Part shown: one piece after another, positions 11,670 through 23,300 of the stretch
Numbering within the stretch: the stretch's first letter is position 1
How the letters are laid out: each line of letters begins with the position of its first letter
Assembly: GCA_900175165.2 (NCBI GenBank)
Contig: FWWN02000663.1
Span: forward strand, 67,693-131,692
Reading direction: 5' to 3'
Length of the DNA stretch: 64,000 bases
Source: Rhizomucor pusillus
Taxonomy: Eukaryota > Mucoromycota > Mucoromycetes > Mucorales > Lichtheimiaceae
Notes under the pieces: model-generated
Told to the model about the DNA's origin: nothing
The model's input: the letters and a program-made list of their open reading frames with translations, nothing else
The model's database searches: none
Translations under genes and position numbers: made by a program

Positions 11670-13397
11670 TTACTCCAATTGCTCGTCCTCAAGGACACCA
11701 GCATCCTCTTCTTCTTCAAGGTATTCCTCTTCATCGACGAGCTCTTCGTCGGCAGTTGCTTCCTGGTATTGCTGGTATTCGGAGACAAGATCGTTCATGT
11801 TGGACTCGGCTTCAGTGAACTCCATTTCGTCCATGCCTTCACCGGTGTACCAGTGCAAGAAAGCCTTGCGACGGAACATGGCAGTGAACTGTTCGTTGAC
11901 ACGCTTGAAGAGTTCCTGGATAGCAGTGCTGTTACCAATGAAAGTACCAGACATCTTGAGACCCTTGGGAGGAATATCGCAGAGAGAGGTCTTGACGCTG
12001 TTGGGAATCCACTCGACAAAGTAGGAAGAGTTCTTTTGTTGCACAGCAAGCATTTGGTTCTCAACTTCCTTGGTGGACAAGCGACCACGGAAGATGGTGG
12101 CAACAGTAAGGTAGCGGCCGTGGCGAGGATCGGAAGCAGCCATCATGTTGCGAGCGTCAAACATTTGAGCAGTGAGTTCAGGGACGCTCAAGTTGCGGTA
12201 TTGCTGCGAGTTGAAGGCGGTCAAGGGTGCGAAACCAACCATGAAGAAGTGAAGACGCGGAAAGGGCACTGCAGTGCGTTGATAACATTAGACATACTCT
12301 TAACCTTCCTCTTCCTCTTTCTTCTTCCACTTACCCATGTTGACAAAGAGCTTACGAAGGTCAGAGTTAAGCTGACCAGGGAAACGCAAGCTGGTGGAGA
12401 CACCAGACATGACAGCAGAGACAAGCTGATTGAGTTCGCCGTAACCAGGGTTGGAGAGCTTCAAGGTACGGAAGCAGATATCGTACAAGGCCTCGTTGTC
12501 AATGCAGAAAGTGGCATCGCAGTTCTCAACAAGCTGGTGAACGGAGAGAACAGCGTTGTAAGGCTCGACAACAGTGTCAGAGACCTTGGGAGAGGGCACG
12601 ACAGAGTATGTGCAAAGCATACGGTCGGGGTATTCTTCACGGATCTTGGAGAGCAAGAGGGAGCCAAGACCGGAACCGGTACCACCACCAAGGGAGTGTG
12701 CCAACTGGAAGCCCTGAAGGCAGTCAGTGTGTTCGGCTTCCTTGCGGACAATGTCCAAGACAGATTCAACAAGCTCGGCACCCTCGGTGTAGTAGCCCTT
12801 TGCCCAGGAGTTACCAGCACCAGACTGTGCAGAAACAAAGTTGTCAGGGCGGAAAAGCTTTCCGTAACCGCTGCCACGGATAGCATCCATGGTGGCAGGT
12901 TCAAGATCAACCAAGACAGCTCTGCACAAAAAAATTTGTACTCTTAGTCTCGCGGCTTCCCAACTCGCAATCAACGCTTTCTCTATCTCTGATTATTACC
13001 TTGGGACGTATTTGCCGGAGGAACCTTCGTTGTAGTAGACCTTTTAACAGGATTATCCGTCAGTGTCCTAGTCGTGCTTATTCCGAGAGCGCGCGCTTCT
13101 TACATTGATTCTCTCGAGCTGAAGATCATTGTCGCCGGCGTAGGCACCAGTGGTGTCGATACCGTGTTCCTGAGAAATGGTTTCCCAGAACTTTTGACCG
13201 ATCTATAATGCAAGCAAAGCAAAGAACTCCTTCTGTCAGTTACGTCGGCTCGCCCGCTCCTATCCCCTTCAACAACACACTTGGTTACCGCACTGGCCTG
13301 TTATTTCGCAAAGGGTTTTTCGACGCGTCAGTAAACGTTCAAGACCATGTTCATATGTAGGTTTCTTACCAGCTTGAATGTGGATGATTTCTCTCAT
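11670..13397 (-). CDS. TUB2: Beta-tubulin
   Basis: GTP-binding beta subunit of the microtubule heterodimer. Six exons read 13397-13370, 13297-13281, 13202-13104, 13040-13000, 12921-12335 and 12268-11670, giving 456 residues. The second exon is only 17 nt and encodes most of QCGNQ. The start [10 protein letters not shown] carries the MREI autoregulatory signal, and the tubulin signature GGGTGSG lies at 140-146. The acidic tail ends VLEDEQLE. In this numbering residue 167 is Tyr (MLCTYSVV), residue 198 is Ala (NCDATF) and residue 200 is Phe. Tyr167 and Ala198 are both substitutions linked to benzimidazole insensitivity in other fungi. The tail is somewhat longer than usual. Many fungi of this kind have several beta-tubulins, so this may not be the only copy. 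Confidence 0.97.
13281..13297 (-). other. 17-nt microexon of beta-tubulin
   Basis: The minus strand reads intron-CAG, then 17 nt encoding the end of Gly10 and QCGNQ, then GTGTGT. It is flanked by introns of about 72 and 78 bp. Without it the invariant nucleotide-binding segment GQCGNQ cannot be made, so the exon must be constitutive. Confidence 0.9.
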
Positions 13398-14086
13398 GAT
13401 GACGACTGGAAACTTTGTGGATGAAGCAGGCTATGACAGATAAAACGAGATGAGAAGACGCGCTGTCTGTATACACGCTGGGAAAGCGTGCGGTCGGTGT
13501 AACAAGAGTGACCGACGATGCAGCGCTTCCATATTCCTTGGTGAATACACTTACAAAAGCAGCTTCTGTTGCGAGATGAAGAAGGAGGAGAGGAGGAAAA
13601 AATAAAAAGAGGGGTGTAGCAGCGCTCTCAAAAGCAAGTGTGGCACTATCGCACGTGTTGTGCAACTTAAAAAAGACGCCAGCACAGTTCCTCCTTTGTT
13701 GCCTGCAGCACTCCGAACACAAGCTCGCTCCACGCCCCTTTTTATCCTTTCCATGTTCAACCTACCAGCGTATGCACTTTAATAATACATTGCATCCTAA
13801 TAGTCAACAGATATCCTTGGTCTCTAACTCTCTCTCTCTCTCTCTTTATCTCTCTCTGTAATATCGCATGACAGTGTCCACAATTGTTTTATGCAGCGGA
13901 TTAAAAGTGCTCTCAAAAATAAACTCGCAGACTTCCTGGGTGTCGGAATCGTGGACGTCGAGGCAAAGTCACATCGGTCCCTTCCCATTCCAATTGCAAA
14001 TATCAGCAGCAGTGGTAGCAGCAGAGGACATTTGCAAGCGATACGTCGTCATCAATATCATCTGTTTGTTGATATTGGATAAGCAT
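13398..14086. other. Beta-tubulin upstream region
   Basis: Promoter side of the beta-tubulin gene and 3' flank of CENP-I. A CT microsatellite lies at about 13828-13858. I see no supportable gene. Confidence 0.6.
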
Positions 14087-17000
14087 TTATTCATCTTCTT
14101 CAGTTCTCATTTCTTGAGAGGTTTCTTCACAACTCATTCGTTCTTCAGTACTCGTTTGTTCAGAGGATCTCCTCTCTCTCCTCTCTATGAGCGACACCAT
14201 CGATCCATACAATAACTTGTAGATACCATCAAATCCAAGATGATGCAGATAATCGAGTAGCTCCACTCGGAACTCTCCGTATGATATTTTAACGCCTCCA
14301 TCCTATCATCCTGTTACTGCACGGTCGCGGCTCTCTCCTCGCATCTAGTCAATTTACCTTTCCAAGAGATTTTAGCAGCTGAGCAGTGATTGGTCCATCG
14401 TGTCGCAGCTCTGTCTCAGCTTCCTCTTCTTTGCCCTGACAATCCACTTATCAGTATCTGCGTTGCCCTAGTTTTCTTCCATTAATCTATTTTACTTACA
14501 TCCATAAACCGTTTTGAAAAGTTTGCAAGAGCCGGAGAATGTGTTAACGATAGGACCAGGTTCAGGGTTTGATCTCGTGCGTCGCAGATAGCAGCAAACG
14601 CCTCTGTAATTTCACTATGTATGTGAAGTTAGCTACGATAATAATTATGTATCAAATAGTTTTTCTTCCTACTCTGTAAATGAAAATGCAAGTTCGCTCG
14701 GGTTTGAGTGGCTTAATGCAAGGTTACGCCACAGAGCATTGCACAAGTCCATCACATAGGTATTGAAATGGTTCAAGTATTCGACTGTGTGGCGCGTTAC
14801 CCAGTCTCCTGTCTTCCGATCGTTTACTTCAAAAGCCTTCTTGTATTGGTTGACGATGCCGCAAATACGGGACATGGCCATTGCGGATGTTGTGAGGAAG
14901 GATCGATAGACGATAGGACCAGCAGGTATGATAATCTCGGGTATGTCGTGATGGATGGACATTGATGATACAAATTCGAAAAATGAAAGGGATGCATGCT
15001 GCAATAATGGATGATCGCCCTCCAATACGTATCCCATAACGCTCAGGCGATCAACGTGCTGAATAAAAAGCTGCATGACTCGAAAGTAGTCGACGTTGAA
15101 TGACAGGCCCTCGAATAACCAAATGCTAATAAATTATCAGTAATTTTTTCTTTACAATGTAGATATCACTGACAAGCGCTTACACTTCATCGGTATCAAG
15201 TTCATAGTCCTCATCATCCGCACTGCGGCGCCGCTGAGCATGTCGGTTCCAGTCAAGTAGAGCCCAGTTTTTAAACCATTCCGTGTAACAAAGTATCAGA
15301 CGAGCCTGTAAGTGCCAATTTTAGAGTATTGTTCAGAACTCGTATTCCATAAGCTATACATACCTTCCAGAGCGCATCGGAGCGCCAGAATAACCTGTAC
15401 AGAGGTTTCAGGAAGTTCTCGTATAAATCTACAATATAAAGTGTCAATGTACAAGATCGTGACTACTTCTTTAAATGAACACAGCAGCTTACCCTCAAAG
15501 GTAGTTGGTTTAACATATGTGAGAAGTTCGAATATTTCTTGTACTAGATGAACACCATTCCACGTTTGCAGGAAATCCCGCAAAAACGTTTCGATGAGAG
15601 GAAGATGAGCCTTGACACCGTTTGTTAGTTAGAGAGGCAGATAATCCGCTGCGTTGCAAGTAGCACGTTATACCTTGGTAATACGTGATAGTGTTACGAG
15701 CTTTCGAATGAGCTCTGCGAACGACTCCTTAGATACTTCAGTGTGGTTGCTCCATTTTAGCAGACTTTGCAGTGCTTGGCCCAGCCAAAGACTTAAACGT
15801 AATACTGTAGTGTCGGATGGGCTGCATACTAGCAAGTGCTGCAACATCCTGTTCTCCAGAATGGTCGCAAGCTGGTCTGGCAGCTCAAGTTTATCGATGC
15901 TTTCAGCCAGGTGCTCCGCATCGGGGATATCTCCAATAGTGATGGAGCCCTGTTTTGAAATTAGGACCTGCTACATATGCTTGTTCGCAATATACTTACA
16001 ATGTCAACACGACTGGTTACGGTGTTCGGGACAGTGAGGCTCTTATCATTAACTTTCCTCCGTTTTACCTGGGATGTACCGTATCAATACCGAAATTGTA
16101 GACTATAGATATTTTCTTTTCTCCTTTACCGGTGGATTGTCAAGGGCGGGTTTGTGCAAATCTAAATTCGGTACTTCCGCAGATTGATCCCATTCCAATC
16201 GTATTTGCTGTATATATTCCTTGGCGGCAGGGTCTGGATGCTAAGTAGAATTTTATACGTCTCAGCATTTTGTCACTAGGAACATGTCCTTATCGTTCGC
16301 TTACACTGAATATCTGTCTCTTCTTGCTGGTCCGCGGGAGATTAATTTCAGGATAGTATGCTCGATAGGTATCCAAAAGACCAAATACATGTGGCTCCAT
16401 GCCAGATGTAGATTTTTCCACAATTGACAGCCTACATATTATCCTCAGTAAAATAGATAAATGTCGCACATTTACGTTCTGGACTTACAGATAGCGGATT
16501 CGGTAGGGTTTTACGTGCACACGTTTCGTCATGAAATAGAGCAAGTGGCAAAGTTCCGGTCTATCAACAAAACTTTTGTTAATTCCTTGTTTGCGTTACG
16601 AACAACCATTGCAGAACTTGCCTCAAGGTCTCCATAGAAAGATAGTGGAAAAGAACAGAGTACAATTTACTAATCTGTTCAGTCGAGTCGAGTAGTTCGT
16701 AGATCGTGATGACCCATTTCAGCAATTTAGACTGGAACATTACACAGTTAGCAATAAATTCAATCAGAGTGCTATTAAACGACACATACCATTACACGAG
16801 TGCTGTATTCTCGACACGAAAGGTGTGCAAAAATACGTAACACATGCTTCTCTGATACACCATGTCGAGGTAGCAACAGGTTGATGAGCTTTATGCAATT
16901 AAAGTCCCCTGAGATATCGCTTAGCAATCCAATGCCATGTGTGACAAAAAAGATTTGCAAACACACTCACCAAGTTTTCCGCAGAATATCAGGTCCAGCA

Positions 17001-17402
17001 TGACAACTAGTTGTTCCTCGTTCAGACCGTACTTTTTGATCACGGGCTCTATCTTTGGGTATTTCTCTTGGAAGGCTTTTCTCAATCTTGTCTTGACAAT
17101 GGCTGCATAGAAGATAGTTCAGAGAGAGAGAGAGAGAGAGACTTGATCGTACGTAATCAAATTCTGCTTTGCTGTCTATAGCTTACCAGAATGGAAGTTG
17201 CTGAACTGCTTCTGCAGGAACTGATCTACATTGTGGACATTGACTGATGACTCTGTCGGTTGTGAAGGAAATTCTCGTGTCCCTGAGGTCTGACTGCTTG
17301 CGATCGAGCTAGTCTCAGGATCTGGAGCTGTAAGCAAACTGTGAGTAGGTGCGACTTTACATGATTGGAGGTATACTAACAATTACGCACGGAGGAGGAC
17401 AT
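14087..17402 (-). CDS. mis6: Inner kinetochore protein CENP-I / Mis6
   Basis: Component of the CCAN inner kinetochore. The clearest family block is at about 16500-16560 (minus), PELCHLLYFMTKRVHVKPYR, which corresponds to the conserved CHLLY...T+...VKPFR segment of CENP-I. Upstream blocks are a helical LLSDISGDFNCIKLINLLLP and LYSVLFHYLSMETLR. Downstream come long alpha-helical stretches such as FLQTWNGVHLVQEIFELLTY. The last exon (14302-14087) has ISYGEFRVELLDYLHHLGFD and a charged, Glu-rich tail. The first exon is tiny (about 17402-17387) and codes MSSSV. The total is about 15 exons, so inner borders are approximate, but frames continue across each intron I checked. It is divergent from a membrane-protein gene across 340 bp. 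Confidence 0.85.
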
Positions 17403-17742
17403 TGTCACGGTCAAAGGTTCTAGTTCGACTGAATTTGGGAGTTGCGGGACTTGGGGTGAGCGCGGTAATCCTGCACAGGAGCGCGTTTTGGGCACCGCGT
17501 CGATCATGCGTGCGCGCTCGCTCGCTCGCTCGCTGAGTATCATTGTCATTAACCTAAAATATTTATTATTATCCTTAGTATAGGCAATCTGTTTTCAACA
17601 AGGCACAGGTTCGGGCATTCTCTTTTCGCCCGAGACACTCCCTCGGCAAGTTTCACTCAATTGGATAAGCGAACAAGGCTACAGATGTTCTATTCGCACA
17701 AACAAGCTTTTTTACTTTCTTGTCTAGCCGTGGTCAACAAGC
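17403..17742. promoter_or_regulatory. Bidirectional promoter with GCTC tetranucleotide repeat
   Basis: The space lies between divergent start codons. A run of five to six GCTC/CGCT units lies at about 17514-17534, a region otherwise without coding signs. Its regulatory meaning is unknown. Confidence 0.45.
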
Positions 17743-18501
17743 ATGTCTAAAACAGAAAACGACGGTGGTGACAATGATGGATCATCGCTTGCCATTATCG
17801 CGAACGACGGAACGGTTGCCAGAGATCTCTCCTTCAAACTATCCGAATTATCGACACTATCCATTGTACTGATTGTGTTGTGTGCAACGTTCGCAATAAT
17901 ACTCATTACTCTCTTTATTGTAAAGCGCCATTCGTTCAAGAAACGTCTCTGCTATTTCCAGTTATTCGGTAAACGCCAAGCAGAAGCTCGCTCTCGAGAT
18001 GCACCAGCATGCATGAACGAGATCATATCACCGCGAAATATCACGATGCAGCAGATGCAAGAACAGCAGCACCACCACCACCAAATGCTGTCAACAACAA
18101 CAACAGCAGCAGCAGCAGCGTTTCATCATTCGCAGACTCCGCCGCAAGCCCATCACAATCCAAAAAGAACCAACGGCCTTTATCTTCTTGATAACTGCGA
18201 CTACCAGGACGGCTATTCGCTTGAGAGAGCGTGTGATCTGGCAAACATCGAAACTGCTGCTGCCGGATCTCACCGACACCAGCAGATATCCTCCCAGCAA
18301 TCGTCGTCGACGACGACGACCGTCGATCCTATTCTGTTATCACTCAAGCGGCAGCGTGAATCAGATGGCATAGGGTACTATCGCATCCACCACGATAGCG
18401 GCAGGAAATCGAGAACATCAACAGCGCTCCAGCAGCAGCAGCGGCGTGATGAAGACGACATGATGGACATGCTTTACGTGACATCATACAAAGTTTGGTA
18501 G
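17743..18501 (+). CDS. Single-pass membrane protein, unrecognised
   Basis: Intronless gene for 252 residues. I do not recognise a family. Residues 1-40 are polar and acidic with no cleavable signal. A strong membrane helix follows at about 41-65 (STLSIVLIVLCATFAIILIT). A basic juxtamembrane stretch (VKRHSFKKRLC) comes next, which by the positive-inside rule puts the C-terminus in the cytosol. The rest is low complexity with Gln, His, Ala, Thr and Ser runs and a short ordered-looking end, MLYVTSYKVW. The ATG sits about 340 bp from the CENP-I start. The gene is convergent with another single-pass protein gene about 130 bp downstream. Confidence 0.7.
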   Translation: MSKTENDGGDNDGSSLAIIANDGTVARDLSFKLSELSTLSIVLIVLCATFAIILITLFIVKRHSFKKRLCYFQLFGKRQAEARSRDAPACMNEIISPRNITMQQMQEQQHHHHQMLSTTTTAAAAAFHHSQTPPQAHHNPKRTNGLYLLDNCDYQDGYSLERACDLANIETAAAGSHRHQQISSQQSSSTTTTVDPILLSLKRQRESDGIGYYRIHHDSGRKSRTSTALQQQQRRDEDDMMDMLYVTSYKVW

Positions 18502-18634
18502 TAGAGATGAGGATGTCAATGTATATATACCATCCACCGTGTAACAGAATGATACAAGGGAGAGAAAGAAGGTAGAACGATTTATTGTTGTGTGAGCTTC
18601 ATGCATACATTAAAAGAAACAAACAGATTTGAAC

Positions 18635-19492
18635 TTATTCTTTCCCACCGGCATCTTCCTGAAGACGTGCAATGAGCTCTGTAAGTTTACTCGCATGGCT
18701 GTAGCGGCAGTATCCCATAGCAACGCTCCATTGCCAAAGCAAGTGCCTCCGTTTCCGTTTGTTGCGTTTCCAATATTTCAGCTGCTCTCTGTTATCCACT
18801 ATCTTTCTTGCATGCTTTTCGTGGTAGAATTCACCACCACCACCACCACCGCCGCCGCCGCCGCCGCCGGCGGACTGATCTGGATGCAGTGTCAAGGTGG
18901 TGGGTGAGCAAGGTCTCAGAGTGGTGTCGGATTCATAGGAGCAAGATGTTGGAGGATGGAATAACGGTGTGCCAATGACAGAGTGAGGACGGGCGCCGCC
19001 AGGGTGAATATTATTCCAGCTTGATGATGATGATGACAGTCTAGTATTTGGGGAGGAGGAAGGAGATGAACGTGCGGTCGAGTTAGTTGTTGTGCTTGTT
19101 ATCAAGGTAATGTCAGATGTACAGATGCTAGTATAGATAAAGTTTGGGTATGTAGCTGGTCGAGGTATCACTGGTGCGAGATGTTTGATCTCTTGTTGTT
19201 TTTCTAATATCCGTCGTTCCTGCTCTCTCCGTTGTTGTTCTTGTATATCGGCCATGGCACGCAGCCAAAATGATCGAAGTCGTCCGACTTCGAGCTGGAG
19301 CTGGCGTTTCCGACGCCGACGATATTGCCAGTAAAGATATTTTGCAATACATACGAGGATATAGAAAGAGACGAGACTAATGACAAAAACTGGTATGACT
19401 TGTGTGTAGACGGTTGATTCCAACAAGGGTGCCCGAGCATCGTTGCTACCATCCAAGTCTTTCGTCGTCGACGGCGGCGACCAAGTTGACAT
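18635..19492 (-). CDS. Single-pass membrane protein, unrecognised
   Basis: Intronless gene for 285 residues when started at the first ATG (MSTWSPPSTTKD). The upstream open frame has no ATG. A membrane helix lies at about 35-58 (VIPVFVISLVSFYILVCIAK), followed by the very basic YRRRRKRQ, which predicts a cytosolic C-terminal part. A charged probable coiled-coil (IQEQQRREQERRILEKQQEI) follows. Then come a Ser/Thr/Pro-rich linker and a polyglycine run from GGC/GGT repeats. The C-terminal segment of about 70 residues is Tyr/Trp/Arg/Lys-rich and looks ordered. No family is recognised. It faces the membrane protein at 17743-18501 tail to tail and has the same topology. Confidence 0.68.
   Translation of the reverse strand: MSTWSPPSTTKDLDGSNDARAPLLESTVYTQVIPVFVISLVSFYILVCIAKYLYWQYRRRRKRQLQLEVGRLRSFWLRAMADIQEQQRREQERRILEKQQEIKHLAPVIPRPATYPNFIYTSICTSDITLITSTTTNSTARSSPSSSPNTRLSSSSSSWNNIHPGGARPHSVIGTPLFHPPTSCSYESDTTLRPCSPTTLTLHPDQSAGGGGGGGGGGGGEFYHEKHARKIVDNREQLKYWKRNKRKRRHLLWQWSVAMGYCRYSHASKLTELIARLQEDAGGKE
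18828..18872 (-). repeat. GGN repeat encoding polyglycine
   Basis: On the plus strand this is an ACC/CCG triplet run. On the minus strand it encodes about 12 glycines inside the unrecognised membrane protein. Confidence 0.75.
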
Positions 19493-20309
19493 GGTATCAA
19501 CGAAGGAAGAAAATTCATACAATCTTTGCAGAAAAGCCAATATTCAAAGAGAAAAGGAGTAACAGGGTCAAGGCTTTCACGTCTATTTGGACAGTTTACT
19601 TTGCAATTACAAACTAGCCTTTTCGCTAGCTAGCCACCGCCGGATCGCACGCTATACCTTCATACATACGCGCAGGACAAGGAATCGTCTCGGCTTAGTC
19701 TGCAGATACTCTCAAGTGCCCTGCAGACATCATACGTTGTTCTTGAGGTTTGATGCTTTCCACGAGGAAGCCGAGTACTTTTGTGCATGTCCACACTTTC
19801 TCGGCCCGATGCACTCGAGTCAGGCATCGCTTATTGTGTCATCGATTGCATAGGTCGCTTCATGCAGAGTCTTCGCGCAACCAGTCTACGCATACGAAAA
19901 AGTGCCCCAACTGTCAAGTATTTCACAAAAATATATGTTCCAATTCACGCTGATCTTCCTATTCCACTTCTTGGCGACCAAACCGGGGGAATGGCAAACC
20001 GTCCAAACTAGTTTCAACCGCAACTTTTTCTCCCCATCAACAAATAGCGTCGACTCCTATCCCAACCCTCGTCTCATCCATCATCGCTCCATTCGTAGTT
20101 CATAACAAGTCGATCAAAAGAACGACGACAATAAACATTAGAAAGACTAAACACACAAGGACAAACCCCTTCTTTTTATCTAATCCAAAATCCAATGCAG
20201 TTTTTACAATATGGTACAAATTTGTCCTTAGATCTGGTTGATCGATCTATAAGTCGCATAAAGTAAGGACAAAATAGAAAAAAGTAAATATCTAAAATTT
20301 GTAAATTTC
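19493..20309. other. Intergenic region, no gene seen
   Basis: This lies between the start of the second membrane-protein gene and the stop of NOT1. The open frames present lack ATG starts or good composition. It presumably holds the promoter of the 18635-19492 gene and the NOT1 3' UTR. Confidence 0.55.
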
Positions 20310-23300
20310 TCACCTTGAGACACTTTCGAAGAGCCGCTCGATATCAGTTGCACAACGAGTGAAAGAATGGCTCCAGAAATTGTAACGTGGGTTCTTGATA
20401 AGTTCGATAAAGGTGATCAAGAGTCCCCAAGGGTGTGGTCTGTTCACAATGAGCCTCTCGAGCAAGACTCTGGTTATTTGTTCCTTGATTTGCTCTGTCT
20501 CGCTTTCTGCGAACAAGTACAACAGAACACAGCTGAAGTAGTGAGTGTGGCTGTTGGGATAGCGCAACTGATTGGCAATCGCGTTCAGGAACACATAGCA
20601 GCCTACATTTACCGGTCAGCCACTGCCACACTGATACCATGTACTATAAGACTTACCTTCAGAGTCCAATTCTGCCAAGAGATGCTTATAGATTTCCATA
20701 GGAGAACCTTGGTTGACAGGAATTCCCCGAGATATACCCGAGTTGCCGACGTAGAAGACGAGAGAGTTCATCAACGGCACATTGTACTTTGATGGAGCAG
20801 CGTTGAAAGCGTTCTTTTGGTTCGGATCAACCAACAGACGATTCGCCAAATCATTCAAGAAGCTACTTGGCTTGCGCTTTTCTAGATATTCGTCAAGGGA
20901 CTGTTTGAAATTGTTTGCCAGCATCGGACTAACGTAATCCGATAGGATGCGAGGTGCCTGGTTGATCTCGGGCAATAAATCGACCTTAAGGTTCGGTGTG
21001 AATGGATCTGGCAAGCGCATGTTACGAGGGAACGCGCTGAGGATTAGGTTGCGGAGCTGAATACAGGATGGTGGGATGACATCGCAGAAGCTGTAATGGT
21101 AATCGCAAAGGAACTCGGGGAAATCGTGCAACAGCACCAGCAAAATGCGGAGCGTACCGCGATACAGCATTCTAGTTGTGTCTCTCAGTTCAACGCTGCG
21201 CAAAAATGGCACGAGGAACTGGAAAAGACAAATGAGCAACCGTTGGAACGTCGGCCAACCCTGTCAATCGAGCTAGTCAGTTTTCTCCTGCTTCGAAATA
21301 TACGTAAATCATCTCCACAACCATACCTTTTGGTTTTCCGTCAATAATAGCTTCGGCATGAATAGACGGTGGGATATAATTTGCAACCATGCAAAAGTGA
21401 AACCGGGGAATATAGAAGGCTGGAGCGTATGGAACGTGTTGCTTAGTGCTGTCAGTATAGGGACATAGATAGGTTGTAACTGCTGCTCTGAAGCATGCAA
21501 ATCGCTTAATAGGTTGATGAAAATACGCAAGAAAGGCCGTTGATTAAACTGATGGCGATATTGTTCATGATGCTGCGCAATAACCAGGACAATTACTGAA
21601 AGAACCTTGGAGAACTGGTTGACTCTGGCCGCATTGCTGTTGGCGTTTGCAGGATCCGCTGGTAATTTGATGAGACCGACAACCAATTTCGTGAAAGCAT
21701 CGATCAGCTGGTACGCAGCGCTGGGAGATTGACCAGGTAACTGCTTGAATTTCAGTACGCGATCTACAGACAGCTCGATACAGGTTCGGAAGAAGAGTGA
21801 CGACATGTCCTCAACTTTGAAAATGTTTTGCTGTGATAGTTGCGTCAGGAATGCAGTCTGCGCTTTCTCGGTCGTCGATGGGTGTTGATAAAGTCGCACC
21901 CATTCTGCAAAGAGGTATTGAAGCTGATCACGCAAGCTTGCTTCTTCGTCCTGGACACCCTTGACCTGAGTCTGAGCATGGCTTCGCAGTTCCTCCATAA
22001 GGATAAGCACATTGTCAGGAACTTTGCCGCGCAGTCGGCCCATGGCTTCAAGTGAAGCCATAAATTCTTGATGTGTAGCAAGGTTCTCCTCGAAAATGCA
22101 AGCATGGATAAGTCTTGCTGCAAAGTTAATTGCATTCGTACGTCCACTGTCAATTAGAGCAGCAAGTTCTTGATCTTGTTCCTGCAAGTTAATGAGACCA
22201 GCCTTGATAAGAGCGACAGTGACAGGGACATTGTATTTTCTCTCATCATCGACGTGAGTGAGCCAATACATCACTAAGGTGCCAACGTTCGGAGATACTT
22301 CGCAGAGCCGTTCAAGCAAGACGACATACATTTCTCTAGCCAATTGCGTCTCGCTCTTGTACAAAAGAGATACCACCTTTTGTGCGAACGCTCGAGCTGC
22401 CTCAACCTTGTCGAAACTGGATAGAGCCAGCAATGGGACTTGACGAACCAAGTTACGAATGGCATGCAAAGGTGGCAGGGATGCATAGTTGGGTACGTTT
22501 GTCTGGTTTGCTAGCTTCTCGAGTTCAGCTAGATATTGAGTGAAGCGCTCAAGTATCTGATGCGCACTCGCTTGCTCTGCCATGCTGTCAAAGCCGACAT
22601 TTCCAGCTAGTGGGCCAGCAGCGGCCGCTGCTGCAGCAGCAGCAGCAGCAGCAGGGTATCCATAGGGAAGTGCTGGTTCAGTGCGTGCCAGCTGTGTAAG
22701 CTGGTCCTCCTCAGCCATTTGAACTCCAGTTTGTGGTGCAGATCTTGGGATCCTAGAGAAATCCTCATAGACACGCATCTGTGCTGCTTGCAAACCACTG
22801 GGCTTTGCACGAAGAGGTTCCGGAAGTGATGCCGGATATCTGGACATAGCAAAAATTTCCATGTCAAAGTATGCTTGACCAGGCCGTTGCTCACGATGCT
22901 GTTTCCGGCTAGCATAGGCGTTCATAAGGACCTCATCAACTTCTACTGCAGCCTTCTCCATTGCTGCTTTCTCGATTACGGCGCACACTAGATCAAGGTT
23001 GTCCCAGACTGTGATCAAGACAGCTTGCTCGATTATGGCCTTTTTGAAGATCACGTTAGAAAACAGGACTTATTAACATATAAGCAACACTTACATCGTT
23101 AAGTCCATTCATCAAAAAGATGTTTCGGAGGTTCTGTGTCATGCTTTGTCGTAATGGTTCCTTGCAAGTAACCATTGCAAGACTTCCAGCCAAGTTCTGG
23201 GCCATAAGGTGCGCTGCTTTTCTCATCTTGTTTTCATCAGCTTCCACAGCAAAATCCTTTGCTACCAGCTCTCGAGTAGAGACGGTAGCGATAGCCACGG

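Noticed and set aside
11679..12947. 422-residue open frame on the plus strand across the beta-tubulin exons
   Set aside because: It is antisense to highly biased tubulin codons. Shadow frames of this kind are expected, and it has no ATG-plus-splice support or family likeness.
18900..18930. HPD tripeptide in the membrane protein suggesting a J-domain
   Set aside because: The surrounding helices of a J-domain are missing. The HPD lies in a low-complexity linker.
18635..19540. Longer version of the second membrane protein starting at 19540
   Set aside because: The first codon there is TTG. The first ATG is at 19492, just before a sensible N-terminus.
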